Notes: a model not told the origin generated them from the letters alone. 64,000 nucleotides of DNA from Leucobacter allii (GCF_022919155.1 NZ_CP095045.1:2666001-2730000), one strand, 5' to 3'. Positions 1-8,323 are shown, counted from the stretch's first letter. Numbers and translations are program-made.

Positions 1-359
1 GCGATGCGCTCGGGCGCGGCGGCGAGCGCCGCCACGGCATCCGCCCGGGCCACGGCGGTCCGTTCGCCCTCGCGATCGTCGGTGAGCGTGGACGCTCCGA
101 GCCGGATGGTGGTCGTGTACGTCTTGTCGAGCCCGACGAGGTGCGTCAGCAGGCGCGTCGCGGGCCCGGCTCCGAGCACGAGCAGCCCCGTCGCCATGGG
201 GTCGAGCGTTCCGGCGTGGCCGACCTTGCGGGTGCCGAGCGCGCGGCGGGATCGCGCGACCGCATCGTGGCTCGTCCACCCCTCGGCCTTGTCGATGAGG
301 ATGATCGCTCCCTGGGGGTGCGCGTGCAGGATTCCCGCGTCCGGTTGCTCGTTCGCCAC
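1..359 (-). CDS. truB: tRNA pseudouridine(55) synthase TruB, N-terminal part (runs off the left edge)
   Basis: TruB converts uridine 55 of the tRNA T-loop to pseudouridine. The reverse strand reads a TruB start: a GAIILIDKAEGWTSHDAV block, then the catalytic stretch KVGHAGTLDPMATGLL with the conserved aspartate, then the LDKTYTTTIRLG strand. About 119 residues lie inside the window. The GTG start is placed by a TAGGCT box 6 nt upstream. In most bacteria truB follows rbfA directly; here rbfA is 6.2 kb upstream on the same strand with two two-component systems and mutY in between. Identification is secure; the C-terminal part is not visible. Confidence 0.93.
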   Translation of the reverse strand, partial: MANEQPDAGILHAHPQGAIILIDKAEGWTSHDAVARSRRALGTRKVGHAGTLDPMATGLLVLGAGPATRLLTHLVGLDKTYTTTIRLGASTLTDDREGERTAVARADAVAALAAAPERI

Positions 360-365
360 CCGTCC

Positions 366-371
366 AGCCTA
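366..371 (-). promoter_or_regulatory. -10 box TAGGCT, leaderless truB promoter
   Basis: The reverse strand reads TAGGCT, then 6 nt (ggacgg), then the GTG of truB. This would place the transcription start on the start codon and gives truB its own promoter despite the broken operon. Confidence 0.6.
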
Positions 372-377
372 CCGGCG

Positions 378-1001
378 TCAGTCGAGCAGGCCCCGGTCGC
401 GGGCGAGGGCGACCGCCCGCGACCGGCTGCCCGCCCCGAGCTTCGCGAGCACGTGGGCGACGTGGGTCTTCACCGTGGCCTCCGAGAGGAAGAGCGCCCG
501 GGCGATCTCCCGATTCGAGGCGCCCTCGGCGAGCCGGGCGAGCACCTCGCGTTCGCGTCCGGTGAGCGGTGTCGCGGGCGCCGCGCCGCACGCGCTCACG
601 CGGGCCAGCACGCCGGGCGCGAGCACCGTGCGACCCGCCGCGGCATCCGCGATCCCGGCGAGGATCGTCGCCGTCGGGGCGTCCTTCATGAGGTAGCCGG
701 CAGCGCCGGCCTCGATGGCGCGCAGGATGTCGGCGTCTCGATCGAAGGTGGTGAGGATCAGTACTTCAGGAGCGCCCTCCGCGGCGCGGATGCGGGCCGT
801 CGTCTCGATCCCGTCGATCCCGGCACCGAGGCGCAGGTCGCAGAGCACCACGTCGGGCCGCAGCAGACCCGCCGCCGTCACCGCCTCCTCGCCGCTCGCG
901 GCCTCGCCCACCACGCGGGCGTCCGGCGCGGCGTCGAGCACCGCGCGGAGCCCCGCCCGCACGATCGGGTGGTCGTCGACCAGCAGCACCGTCGTGCTCA
1001 C
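378..1001 (-). CDS. NarL/LuxR-family response regulator
   Basis: A 207-residue regulator with an N-terminal receiver domain: LLVDDHP with the acidic pair, phosphoacceptor Asp in VVLCDLRLG, Thr in LILTTFD, Lys in GYLMKDAP. A C-terminal LuxR-type helix-turn-helix follows (LTGREREVLARLAEGASNREIA, then SEATVKTHVAHVLAKLG). It is the partner of the upstream kinase: the GTG start overlaps the kinase stop codon by four bases (GTGA), which implies coupled translation. Target genes are unknown. The neighbouring minus-strand gene truB starts just downstream from its own promoter. Family assignment is firm; the signal is not inferable. Confidence 0.93.
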   Translation of the reverse strand: MSTTVLLVDDHPIVRAGLRAVLDAAPDARVVGEAASGEEAVTAAGLLRPDVVLCDLRLGAGIDGIETTARIRAAEGAPEVLILTTFDRDADILRAIEAGAAGYLMKDAPTATILAGIADAAAGRTVLAPGVLARVSACGAAPATPLTGREREVLARLAEGASNREIARALFLSEATVKTHVAHVLAKLGAGSRSRAVALARDRGLLD

Positions 1002-2203
1002 GCCGCACCGCCGAGTCTCAGCCACGCCGAGAGGGCCGTCCCCTCCCCGGGCTCGCTCTCCACCTCGAGCCCGCCGCCCAGTTCGCGCAGCCTCGCCCGC
1101 GCCTCCCGCAGACCCACCGAGACGCCGCGGCTCCCGGCCTCCCACTCGGGCACCGAGAACCCCCGCCCGTCGTCGACGATGTCCAGCCGCACCTCGTCCC
1201 CGAGCTCGCGCAGCTCGATCCCGACCCGGCTCGCCCCCGCGTGCGCGCGTACGTTCGCAAGGCCCGTCTGCAGCGTGCGCAGCAGCGCCACCTCGAAGGC
1301 CGTGCCGAGCGGACGCACCGCGTCGGCCTCGAACGTCGCCGCGATCCCGCTCTCCTCGGCGAAGCCGTCGACCAGACGGGCGAGCCCCTCCGTGAGCGCC
1401 TGGGATTCGAGTTCGACGGGCAGCAGCGCCCGCACGATGCGCCTGGCGTCCTCCGCACCGCGACGGGCGATCGCATCGATGCGGCCGAGCGCCTCGTCCG
1501 CGCGGCCGCCGCCCTCGGTCTCCGCCGCGCTCCGCAGCTCCGCGCCTGCGCCCCGGGCGAGCAGGGTGATCGACGAGAACTCCTGCGCGATGGTGTCGTG
1601 GATGTCGCGCGCGATCCGGGTCCGCTCCTCGCTCGCGCCGGCCTCCCGCTGCACGCGGCCCAGCTCGGCCTGCAGTTCCTCGGTCTCGCGCCGTGCCGCG
1701 ACGAGCGAGGCGATCAGGCGCCGGTGCTCGGCGTCGTCGGCGAGCAGCATCGTGTACGCCCGCGCGATCCCCCAGGCGAAGGCGCCCCCGATGACGGGTC
1801 CCAGCACCTCGGCGACCGTGATCCCGCCGCGCTGCACCCAGGGCGCCGCCACCGCAGCCGCGACGACCACGGCCCCGAAGAGGGCGCCGGCCGCACCCCG
1901 CAGCACGTGGCCGCCGACGAGGAGCAGCGGGAACGACACCCACACGAACTCCGGCGAGATCACCAGCGCGAGCAGCCACACCGCGGCGAGCACCAGCGGC
2001 CAGCCGCGCATCGCCGAACCGCTCGCCCATCGGCCGGCCGCGAAGACCCCGAGCAGCGCCGCGGCGGCGAGCGCGGCGCCCCACAGCGGCGTGCCCGACT
2101 GCACCGCGCGCACCGCCGACACCGCGACGAGCACGACGAGGATCGCGTGGAGTCCGAGCCGGGCCACGCGGAGCATGCGGCGGTGGTCTGCTGGGTGCGG
2201 CAC
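998..2203 (-). CDS. NarL-type sensor histidine kinase, membrane bound
   Basis: A 401-residue HisKA_3-type kinase. The first ~140 residues are hydrophobic helices. A dimerisation/phosphoacceptor helix follows with the motif RIARDIHDTIAQEFSS (His in RDIHD). The C-terminal HATPase_c domain has LANVRAHAGAS as N-box and DIVDDGRGFSV as G1 box. The GTG start is chosen because a CAGAAT box lies 6 nt upstream; an in-frame ATG nine codons later is the alternative. It forms an overlapping pair with the downstream response regulator. There is no large extracytoplasmic sensor domain, so it probably senses through its membrane segments; this is inference. Confidence 0.9.
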   Translation of the reverse strand: MPHPADHRRMLRVARLGLHAILVVLVAVSAVRAVQSGTPLWGAALAAAALLGVFAAGRWASGSAMRGWPLVLAAVWLLALVISPEFVWVSFPLLLVGGHVLRGAAGALFGAVVVAAAVAAPWVQRGGITVAEVLGPVIGGAFAWGIARAYTMLLADDAEHRRLIASLVAARRETEELQAELGRVQREAGASEERTRIARDIHDTIAQEFSSITLLARGAGAELRSAAETEGGGRADEALGRIDAIARRGAEDARRIVRALLPVELESQALTEGLARLVDGFAEESGIAATFEADAVRPLGTAFEVALLRTLQTGLANVRAHAGASRVGIELRELGDEVRLDIVDDGRGFSVPEWEAGSRGVSVGLREARARLRELGGGLEVESEPGEGTALSAWLRLGGAA

Positions 2204-2304
2204 ACCTCGATTCTGGGGGTTCGGGCGCGCGACCGCGAGCGGCGACCGCGAATCTCACCATTTCGGCCGATGCGCGCGCGTGCGGCGCCCGAGAGGGTGG
2301 AGGA

Positions 2305-2814
2305 GTGAAGACACCACTGCATCATCTGCTCGTATCCGCGTTCGTCTACGCCGGTCTCGGCGTCGCCTCCGGCCTGTTCTACCGGGAGTTCACCCAGCTC
2401 AACGGGTTCCCCGAAGGCGAGTTCACCCAACTCGGCCTCGCCCACACCCACCTGCTCGCGCTCGGCTTCTTCCCGTTCCTCATCCTGCTCGGATTGGAGC
2501 GCCTGTTCGCCCTCTCCCGCTTCCGGAGGCGGTTCCGCTGGTTCCTGGGTCTCTACCACGCCGGCGTGATCCTCACCTCCGCGATGCTGATCGTGCACGG
2601 CGTGCTCACGGTGCTCGGCCTCGAGTCGTCGAAGATGATCGCGGGCGTCGCCGGCCTCGGGCACATCGCGATCACGGCGGCCATCATCGTCCTCTTCTTC
2701 ACGCTCCGCTCGGCCATCGCGCCGGCCGCCCCCGCGCCGGCCGTCCCCGCGGCGGCCGCGGATCCCGCGGCAGCCGCGGATCCCGCGAACGCTGGGGCGC
2801 CCGCGCGACCCTGA
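2305..2814 (+). CDS. DUF2871 family integral membrane protein
   Basis: A 169-residue protein with four predicted membrane helices. The first halves match the DUF2871 pattern: SAFVYAGLGVASGLFYREF, then FTQLGLAHTHLLALGFF with the HTH histidine pair, then further helices. The tail (from about residue 138) is a disordered Ala/Pro stretch with two copies of DPAAAA. Its function is unknown in the family. The GTG start sits next to GGAGGA, and a GAGGGT box 6 nt upstream may give a leaderless mRNA. It is divergent from the kinase gene on the left and 25 nt ahead of mutY on the same strand. Confidence 0.8.
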   Translation: MKTPLHHLLVSAFVYAGLGVASGLFYREFTQLNGFPEGEFTQLGLAHTHLLALGFFPFLILLGLERLFALSRFRRRFRWFLGLYHAGVILTSAMLIVHGVLTVLGLESSKMIAGVAGLGHIAITAAIIVLFFTLRSAIAPAAPAPAVPAAAADPAAAADPANAGAPARP

Positions 2815-2826
2815 GCCCCGGGAAAC

Positions 2827-2832
2827 TAGACT
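2827..2832 (+). promoter_or_regulatory. -10 box TAGACT, leaderless mutY promoter
   Basis: TAGACT is followed by 7 nt (ggaccga) and then the ATG of mutY, so the mRNA probably begins at the start codon. No ribosome-binding site is needed to explain this start. Confidence 0.65.
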
Positions 2833-2839
2833 GGACCGA

Positions 2840-3724
2840 ATGGCACACCCTGAGCTGGCGCGCGCGGTGAACGAGTGGTTCGCCGCGCACGCTCGCGCGC
2901 TCCCCTGGCGGGACCCGGAGGCGACGCCGTGGGCGATCCTCGTCTCCGAGTTCATGCTGCAGCAGACCCAGGTGGACCGGGTGCTGCCCCGGTGGGCGGC
3001 GTGGATCGAGCGCTGGCCGGCGCCCTCGGCGCTCGCGGCGGAGGAGCCGGGCGAGGCGGTGCGCGCCTGGGACCGGCTCGGCTACCCGCGCCGGGCGCTC
3101 TGGCTGCACCGGGCCGCCGTGGAGATCTCCGAGCGGCACGACGACGCCGTGCCCGCCGACGTCGAGCAGCTGCTCGCCCTCACGGGTATCGGCCCCTACA
3201 CCGCGCGGGCGGTGGCCGTGTTCGCGTTCGGGGATCGCCACCCCGTCGTCGACACCAACACCCGCAGGGTCATCGCCCGCGCCGTGCACGGTCGGGCCGC
3301 GGCCGGCATGCCCGCGGCCGGCGACCTCGTGGAGATGGAGGCGCTGCTGCCCGAGGATCGGGGTGGAGCCGCGGTGTTCAACGCCGGCATGATGGAGCTC
3401 GGCGCCGTCGTCTGCACCGCCCGCGCTCCGCGCTGCGGCGACTGCCCGATCGCCGACTGGTGCGAGTGGCGCGGCGCCGGCTACCCCGACAACGCCCCCG
3501 CGCAGCGGCCCAAGCAGGCGAAGTTCGCGGGCAGCGACCGCCAGGTGCGCGGCCGGATCATGGCACTGCTGCGCCGCTCGGAGGTCGCGGTGCCGGTCGC
3601 GGACGCGCTGGCGGCAGCCGCGGACGGCGGTGTGCGCGATCCCCGGCAGCCGCGCCGCGCCTACGACTCGCTCGTCGCCGACGGGCTCGTCGTCGAGCTC
3701 GAGGGAACCGCGCGGCTGCCCTGA
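2840..3724 (+). CDS. mutY: A/G-specific adenine DNA glycosylase MutY
   Basis: MutY removes adenine mispaired with 8-oxoguanine in base-excision repair. The 294-residue protein shows the catalytic-glutamate helix (SEFMLQQTQVDRV), the helix-hairpin-helix LTGIGPYTARAV, the catalytic Asp in VVDTNTRRVIAR, and a [4Fe-4S] cluster loop with Cys spacing C-x6-C-x2-C-x5-C (CTARAPRCGDCPIADWC). After the cluster only about 90 residues remain; they look like the short helical tail of actinobacterial MutY rather than a full MutT-like 8-oxoG recognition domain. It is transcribed away from truB and convergent with the next regulator. Confidence 0.95.
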   Translation: MAHPELARAVNEWFAAHARALPWRDPEATPWAILVSEFMLQQTQVDRVLPRWAAWIERWPAPSALAAEEPGEAVRAWDRLGYPRRALWLHRAAVEISERHDDAVPADVEQLLALTGIGPYTARAVAVFAFGDRHPVVDTNTRRVIARAVHGRAAAGMPAAGDLVEMEALLPEDRGGAAVFNAGMMELGAVVCTARAPRCGDCPIADWCEWRGAGYPDNAPAQRPKQAKFAGSDRQVRGRIMALLRRSEVAVPVADALAAAADGGVRDPRQPRRAYDSLVADGLVVELEGTARLP

Positions 3725-3776
3725 CCCCGGAGCCGTGACCGCGCCGGCACGCGCGGCCGGGGCGCGGATCCGCCGC

Positions 3777-4379
3777 TCAGATCCAACCGCGCTCCTCGGC
3801 CATCAGCACCGCCTGCTGCCGGCTCTCCAAGCCGAGTTTGCCCAGCACCGCGGACACGTGGTTGCGCACCGTCCCGGGCGCGAGCGACAACGTGCGCGCG
3901 ATCTGCGCGGTCGTCTCGCCGCGCCGCCCCACGCGCAGCACGTCGAGCTCGCGGTCGGTCAGCGGGCAGCGCTCGTCGCTCAGTGCGTCCGCGGCCACCT
4001 CGGGATCGACGTACCGGCCACCCGCGGCCACGCGACGGATCACCTCAGCCACCTCGTCGGCGCCGCGGGATTTCGGGAGGAACCCCGCGACCCCCGATGC
4101 GAGCGCGCGACGCAGCACGCCGGGACGCGCATGGCGCGTCACGACCACGCACCGTGTCGCCGAGGTGCGGCGCAGGCGCTCAGCCACCTCCGCCCCGTCC
4201 AGGCCGGGCATCTCCAGATCGAGCAGACAGACGTCGGGCTGCAGCCTGACCGCCTCGGCGACCGCCTCGTCACCGTCGACGCACTCCGCGACGATATCGA
4301 TGTCGCCCTCGAGGCGGAGGAGCGCCGCCAGCGCCGAGCGGATCATCGCCTCGTCATCGGCGAGAAGCACGCGGATCAT
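3777..4379 (-). CDS. NarL/LuxR-family response regulator
   Basis: A 200-residue two-domain regulator. The receiver has LLADDEAMIRSAL, phosphoacceptor Asp in VCLLDLEMPGLDG, and Lys in GFLPKSRG. The output helix-turn-helix reads LTDRELDVLRVGRRGETTAQIA followed by LAPGTVRNHVSAVLGKLG. Its ATG overlaps the stop of the upstream kinase gene by four bases (ATGA), making a co-translated kinase/regulator pair. The layout resembles DesK/DesR-type systems that respond to membrane or envelope state; that comparison is inference from kinase topology. Confidence 0.93.
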   Translation of the reverse strand: MIRVLLADDEAMIRSALAALLRLEGDIDIVAECVDGDEAVAEAVRLQPDVCLLDLEMPGLDGAEVAERLRRTSATRCVVVTRHARPGVLRRALASGVAGFLPKSRGADEVAEVIRRVAAGGRYVDPEVAADALSDERCPLTDRELDVLRVGRRGETTAQIARTLSLAPGTVRNHVSAVLGKLGLESRQQAVLMAEERGWI

Positions 4380-5638
4380 CGTCCCTCCTCGTCCGTCGCC
4401 GGAGGTCCCGGCGCCCCCTCGGGCGCCTGCGCGGGGACCGTCTCGGCCGGCACGGTCACCACGACCGTGAAATCCTGCTTGCCTCGCCGCACCTCGACGG
4501 CGCCGCCCGCCTCGGCCACCCGGCGCGCGACACCCTCGAGCCCCGATCCCCCGCCGCCCGCCGGATCCTCGCCCGAGGCATGGTTCGAGATCTCGTAGCG
4601 CCACACCGCCCCGGAGCGGGAGAGCGCAAGCCGCGCCCACCGGCCGCCGCCGTGGCGCAGGACGTTCGTCGTGGTCTCCCTGATGACGGGCCCCAGCACC
4701 TCGGCGGGCGCGGCGTCGGCCGCCGGATCCACGGCCGCCTCGACCTCGGTCCCGGCGGCGCGCAGCAGATCGACCACGTTGGCGAGTTCGTCGAGCAGCG
4801 GCACGGAGCGGAAGCGCGTGGCCAGGTCGCGGGTGCCCTGACGCGCCTCATCGACGCTGGACCGCGCCGCCCGCAATTGCGCCATCGCGGCGTCCGGATC
4901 CTGCTTCGCCAGCAGTCGCTCGGCAAGCTCGAGCTGCAGCGCGATCACCTGGAGGTGGTGCCCCTGCAGGTCGTGCACGTCGGTGGCCACCCGGAGGCGC
5001 TCCCGCGTCGCGCCCAGGTTCGCCTCCGAGACGCGGGCGCGGTCGAGCGTCACCAGCACGTCCCACCACCACAGCGAGAGCACCGTGGTCACCGGGATGA
5101 ACAGGCAGAACGCCCCCAGCAGCCATCCGCCCCCGGCATCGAAATCGGCTGCGGCCGGGCCACGGGCGTCGATGAGCCACAGCACGACCAGCAGCACCGT
5201 CGCCGCCGCGGCCACGCGTACGCGCAGCCCTGGCGGCCAGTGCAGCAGCAGCGCCGACTGCACCAGCGGCACCACGGCGAGCATCCAGAGCCCGGCGGCC
5301 GCGCCCACCACCGCGCCGCACGCCGCAGCGATCAGCAACGGCACGAGCACCGCCCACCTGTGCGCCCCCGGCGGTGAGCCGGCGTGCCGGTACCGCCGCA
5401 GCAACGGCACTGTGGAGACCCACCAGACCATCCCCGCGGCAGCGATCGTCACCGTTCGTGCGTGCCCGTGCCCGTGCCCGGTGGGAGCCGCCACCCAGAG
5501 GAAGACGAGCGTCCCCTCGAGGAACAGCACTCCCGCCATCGTGTACCACCAGGTGGCGGTGATCCGGCCCGAGAACCTCGTCGCCACCGCGAGCGCCGGG
5601 GCGGGACCGGCAGGGATCGCCTCGGGCCGCATGCTCAT
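4376..5638 (-). CDS. DesK-like sensor histidine kinase
   Basis: A 420-residue kinase with about six hydrophobic helices in residues 30-205, including the His-rich turn GHGHGHAR between helices. A HisKA_3 helix follows with RVATDVHDLQGHHLQVIALQ (phosphoacceptor His in DVHD), then a short HATPase domain with VIRETTTNVLRHGGG as the ATP-binding N-box. The ATG start has a TATCGT box exactly 6 nt upstream. The tail after residue 395 is Pro/Glu-rich. It is paired with the overlapping downstream regulator and divergent from the small export-protein gene. Confidence 0.9.
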   Translation of the reverse strand: MSMRPEAIPAGPAPALAVATRFSGRITATWWYTMAGVLFLEGTLVFLWVAAPTGHGHGHARTVTIAAAGMVWWVSTVPLLRRYRHAGSPPGAHRWAVLVPLLIAAACGAVVGAAAGLWMLAVVPLVQSALLLHWPPGLRVRVAAAATVLLVVLWLIDARGPAAADFDAGGGWLLGAFCLFIPVTTVLSLWWWDVLVTLDRARVSEANLGATRERLRVATDVHDLQGHHLQVIALQLELAERLLAKQDPDAAMAQLRAARSSVDEARQGTRDLATRFRSVPLLDELANVVDLLRAAGTEVEAAVDPAADAAPAEVLGPVIRETTTNVLRHGGGRWARLALSRSGAVWRYEISNHASGEDPAGGGGSGLEGVARRVAEAGGAVEVRRGKQDFTVVVTVPAETVPAQAPEGAPGPPATDEEGR

Positions 5639-5644
5639 GCTTCC

Positions 5645-5650
5645 ACGATA
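5645..5650 (-). promoter_or_regulatory. -10 box TATCGT, leaderless promoter of the DesK-like kinase
   Basis: Reverse strand TATCGT, 6 nt (ggaagc), ATG. This favours the first ATG over the in-frame ATG two codons later. Confidence 0.55.
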
Positions 5651-5831
5651 AGCCCATGACAGATGTCACCCGTGCCGCGTGCGGAACGCACCGAACTCGG
5701 TGACAGTGCGGCACTTCCGGGCCCGCGGCCGACGCGGTGGACTGGTTCCACACGCCGGGAAGCGGCCGCAGGACGGCTCCCCGCCGGCCTCGAACCCCGA
5801 ACCCGACTCCGACCCCGAACAGGACCGAATC

Positions 5832-6386
5832 ATGAATCTCATCGACGCCTTCCAGGACCTCGTCTCGCGCGTGCCCGAACTCGTCCAGCCGCTGATCGTC
5901 GCGCTGGCCGGCGCCGTACCCTTCATCGAGGGGGAGGGCGCCGCGGTGATCGGGATCGTCGGCGGCATCCATCCCGTGCTCGCCGTCGTGGCCGCGATCG
6001 TCGGCAACTTCGTCTGCGTCGCCCTGCTCGTGCTCCTCGGCTCGGGCGCCCGACGGGCGGTCGTCACCCGCTACGGCACGGGCTCCCCCGCACGCGCAGG
6101 GGCGCCAGGCGCCGCGGGATCCGCCCTCGAGTCGGCGGCCGCGGGCGCGGAGGGCGACCGCGGCTCGGCCAGGCGCGCGAAGTTCCAGCGCGCGTTCGAG
6201 CGCTACGGAGTACCGGGCGTGAGCCTGCTCGGCCCGCTGCTGCTCCCCACCCAGTTCACCGCCACGATGCTCGCCACCGCCGGCGTCGGCAAGGCCCGGA
6301 TCCTGATCTGGCAGGCGATCGCGATCGTCGGCTGGACCACGATTCTCGCGGTGCTCGTCGGCGGCGCCGTGCGCGCAGCCGGCTGA
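5832..6386 (+). CDS. Small multidrug export (Sm_multidrug_ex) family membrane protein
   Basis: A 184-residue membrane protein with hydrophobic helices at residues 17-60 and 130-180. It has the family features FIEGEGAAVIGIVGG after the first helix and a re-entrant GVSLLGPLLLPTQFTATMLA segment before the last helices. A ~50-residue Ala/Gly/Glu-rich cytoplasmic loop (65-115) separates the two halves. Despite the family name, drug transport has not been established for this family. The ATG at 5832 is chosen because coding character begins there; no strong ribosome-binding site is visible. Confidence 0.7.
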   Translation: MNLIDAFQDLVSRVPELVQPLIVALAGAVPFIEGEGAAVIGIVGGIHPVLAVVAAIVGNFVCVALLVLLGSGARRAVVTRYGTGSPARAGAPGAAGSALESAAAGAEGDRGSARRAKFQRAFERYGVPGVSLLGPLLLPTQFTATMLATAGVGKARILIWQAIAIVGWTTILAVLVGGAVRAAG

Positions 6387-6521
6387 TGCCGGGCCGCGGG
6401 CCTCAGTCCCGCGGACGCGCGAGCGTCCGGATCCGATCGCGCGATTCGAGCTCCGTACCGGAGCCCGCGATGACGCGGGGTCGACTCGCGGTCGCGGTGC
6501 ACGAGCGCTCGGCGTGAGCGG

Positions 6522-7010
6522 TCAGTCGCGGTCCTCGTCGTCGATCAGCTCGGCGCCGCCGAGCCCGTCGGTGTCCGACTCGCCGTCCTCGATCTCGCGC
6601 GGCTTCACGTAGGGATCGGCCTCCCCCGCGTATTGGGCGCCCTCCGCGAGCGCCGCCGACTCCTCGTCGCGGCGGCGCGCCTCGGCGAGGAGGTCGTTCA
6701 GGTGCTGCGCACTCTCGGGCAGCTCGTCGTGGATGAACTCGAGCGTCGGCGTCAAACGCGTCCCGAGCTGCCGTCCCACCTCGGTGCGCAGCATGCCCGT
6801 CGCCGCGCGCAGCGCGGCCGCCGTGTCCGTCTGCGCCTCCTCGTCGCCGTAGACCGTGTAGAAGATGCTCGCGTGCTGCAGATCGCCCGTGACGCGCACG
6901 TCGGTGATCGTGACGAAGCCGAGGCGCGGATCCCGCAGCCCCTTCTCGAGGCGGCGAGCGATGATCTGCTGGATGCGCTCTGCGACCTTGCCGGCCCTGG
7001 GATTGCTCAT
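6522..7010 (-). CDS. rbfA: 30S ribosome-binding factor RbfA
   Basis: RbfA helps mature the 30S subunit near helix 1 of 16S rRNA. The 162-residue protein begins MSNPRAGKVAERIQQIIAR and carries the KH-like core (DPRLGFVTITDVRVTGDLQHA, then the YTVYGD strand), followed by LTPTLEFIHDELPESAQHL. The last ~45 residues are acidic and probably disordered, as is common in actinobacterial RbfA. infB, its usual upstream neighbour, is 2.3 kb away with three unrelated plus-strand genes between. A TAGGCT box 6 nt ahead of the ATG supplies a separate promoter. Confidence 0.95.
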   Translation of the reverse strand: MSNPRAGKVAERIQQIIARRLEKGLRDPRLGFVTITDVRVTGDLQHASIFYTVYGDEEAQTDTAAALRAATGMLRTEVGRQLGTRLTPTLEFIHDELPESAQHLNDLLAEARRRDEESAALAEGAQYAGEADPYVKPREIEDGESDTDGLGGAELIDDEDRD

Positions 7011-7016
7011 GCATCC

Positions 7017-7022
7017 AGCCTA
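7017..7022 (-). promoter_or_regulatory. -10 box TAGGCT, leaderless rbfA promoter
   Basis: Reverse strand TAGGCT, 6 nt (ggatgc), ATG of rbfA. A second ATG lies inside the spacer but is out of frame, so the box selects the correct one. Confidence 0.65.
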
Positions 7023-7190
7023 CCGCCGCACGCAGGGGCCGCGGACCGTCACACGCGCGACATCGCCGCGCACCGGACGTCGATGGCGCGTAGGGTGGAA
7101 GCCGGACGCGCTCCGCATGGGAGTGCTGGCGCCGGGAACTCCGGCGAAACGTCCGTCGCACCGTTCACCGCACACAGGAGCCGCAGCATC

Positions 7191-8048
7191 ATGACCCTCC
7201 CCCCGAACCCGGATCAGCCCCGGGATCCCGAGAACACCGCCGACGGCACGACCCCCGACGGCGGTGCCGCCACCGACCCCGCCCCCGAGCAGCCGGCGGC
7301 CCCCCGGTACGCGCCGCCCCAGGCCCCGCAGCAGCCGGCACCCGGCGCTCCGCAGTACGGCGCACCGCAGCAGCCCGCATACGGCGCACCGCAGCAGCCC
7401 GCATACGGCGCACCGCAGCAGCCGGGCCACAGCGGCCCGCAGCCGCAGTACGGCGCACCGCAGTACGCCGCACCGCAGCAGCCCGCATACGGCGCACCGC
7501 AGTACGCCGCCCCCGGCGCCGCCTACGGCGTCCCCGCGCCCGGCGAGCCCTTCGACGGCGCCGCCTCGCCCGACGACCTCAGCCGTCCGCTCTACGGAGC
7601 GAGCTTCGGCCAGGCCGTGAAGCGCTTCTTCCAGAACTACGCGAAGTTCTCGGGTCGCGCCTCGCGCAGCGAGTTCTGGTGGGTGGCGCTGTTCTTCCTC
7701 CTCATCGAGCTCGTCCCGCTGATCCTCTACATCGTCGGCGTCGTGATCCTCGCGGGCTCCGCCGCGTCCTACTCCTACAACGAGTACGGGGAGTACGTGC
7801 AGAATCCGATCGCACCGGGCGCTACCGGGCTCGGACTGACGATCCTCTTCCTCGGGCTCGGGCTCCTCATCCTCATCGGCCTGGCGACGATCGTGCCGAA
7901 CATCGCCATCACCTGGCGCCGGCTGCACGACGCCAACTTCGCCGGCCCGTTCTACTTCCTGGGATTCATCCCCTACGCGGGCGCGGTGATCCTCATCATC
8001 TTCACCGTCCTCGGCTCCAAGCCCGAGGGACGACGCTTCGACGTCTGA
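7191..8048 (+). CDS. DUF805 membrane protein with a repetitive Gln/Pro/Tyr-rich N-terminus
   Basis: A 285-residue protein. Residues 1-120 are low complexity: a Pro/Asp/Ala leader, then tandem AYGAPQQP-type octads encoded by a near-perfect 24-nt repeat around 7350-7510. The C-terminal 150 residues are a DUF805 domain: a FSGRASRSEFWWVALFFLL entry, a second hydrophobic span ending in WRRLHDANFAG, and a final helix. DUF805 proteins are membrane proteins of unknown function, and the SRSEFWW and RRLHD motifs are the family hallmark. CACAGGAG lies about 10 nt ahead of the ATG. A strong hairpin follows the stop codon. Confidence 0.85.
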   Translation: MTLPPNPDQPRDPENTADGTTPDGGAATDPAPEQPAAPRYAPPQAPQQPAPGAPQYGAPQQPAYGAPQQPAYGAPQQPGHSGPQPQYGAPQYAAPQQPAYGAPQYAAPGAAYGVPAPGEPFDGAASPDDLSRPLYGASFGQAVKRFFQNYAKFSGRASRSEFWWVALFFLLIELVPLILYIVGVVILAGSAASYSYNEYGEYVQNPIAPGATGLGLTILFLGLGLLILIGLATIVPNIAITWRRLHDANFAGPFYFLGFIPYAGAVILIIFTVLGSKPEGRRFDV

Positions 8049-8069
8049 CCCCGCCGCCCGCGGCACGAG

Positions 8070-8100
8070 CGCCCCGCCCCGGTCCGACCGGGGCGGGGCG
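8070..8100 (+). terminator. Rho-independent-type hairpin after the DUF805 gene
   Basis: Arms 8070-8084 and 8086-8100 are perfect complements (15 bp on paper, 13 bp with a 5-nt loop in practice), all GC. It lies 22 nt after the stop codon. No long U-tract follows, which is usual in high-GC actinobacteria. Confidence 0.75.
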
Positions 8101-8220
8101 TCCGCGTTCCTGGCCGCACCCGGGCACGGTGCCGTGGATGCCCGGGTCACTCGTCGTCATCCCGCACCGACACCTGCGGACCCGCCGGGTTCCCCGCATG
8201 CGCCGGCGCCCTCCGACGCC

Positions 8221-8323
8221 GCCGAGACCCTGCGCAATCGCCGAGACCCTGCGAAGCCGCCGAGACCCTACGCAATCTCCCGTCACGATCATGGGGTCTC
8301 GCGAGCTGGATAGGGTCTCGCGG
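8221..8323. repeat. Cluster of GAGACCCT repeats, three direct 19-mers and two inverted copies
   Basis: Three head-to-tail 19-nt units at 8221-8239, 8240-8258 and 8259-8277 share GCCGAGACCCT plus a GCGCAATC-like end. Two copies of the core in the opposite orientation follow at 8291-8305 and 8310-8323 (GGGTCTCGCG). The 103-nt cluster fills the intergenic space between the DUF805 terminator and the AraC-type regulator gene, ending about 67 nt before the regulator start. It could be a multi-site operator or a degenerate intergenic repeat. There are no spacers between the units. The rest of the 8101-8389 interval shows no gene. Confidence 0.75.

Noticed and set aside
378-2261. A single minus-strand frame joining the kinase region to the response regulator, as if a hybrid protein
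   Set aside because: Only its last 207 codons are the regulator. The kinase motifs lie in a different frame and the two genes overlap by GTGA, so it is not a fusion.
141-2870. A 909-codon plus-strand frame spanning the first kinase/regulator pair
   Set aside because: It crosses several real genes and has no recognisable motif; the minus-strand kinase and regulator are clear.
8221-8323. CRISPR array
   Set aside because: The 19-nt units are contiguous without unique spacers, and two copies are inverted. No cas gene is present.
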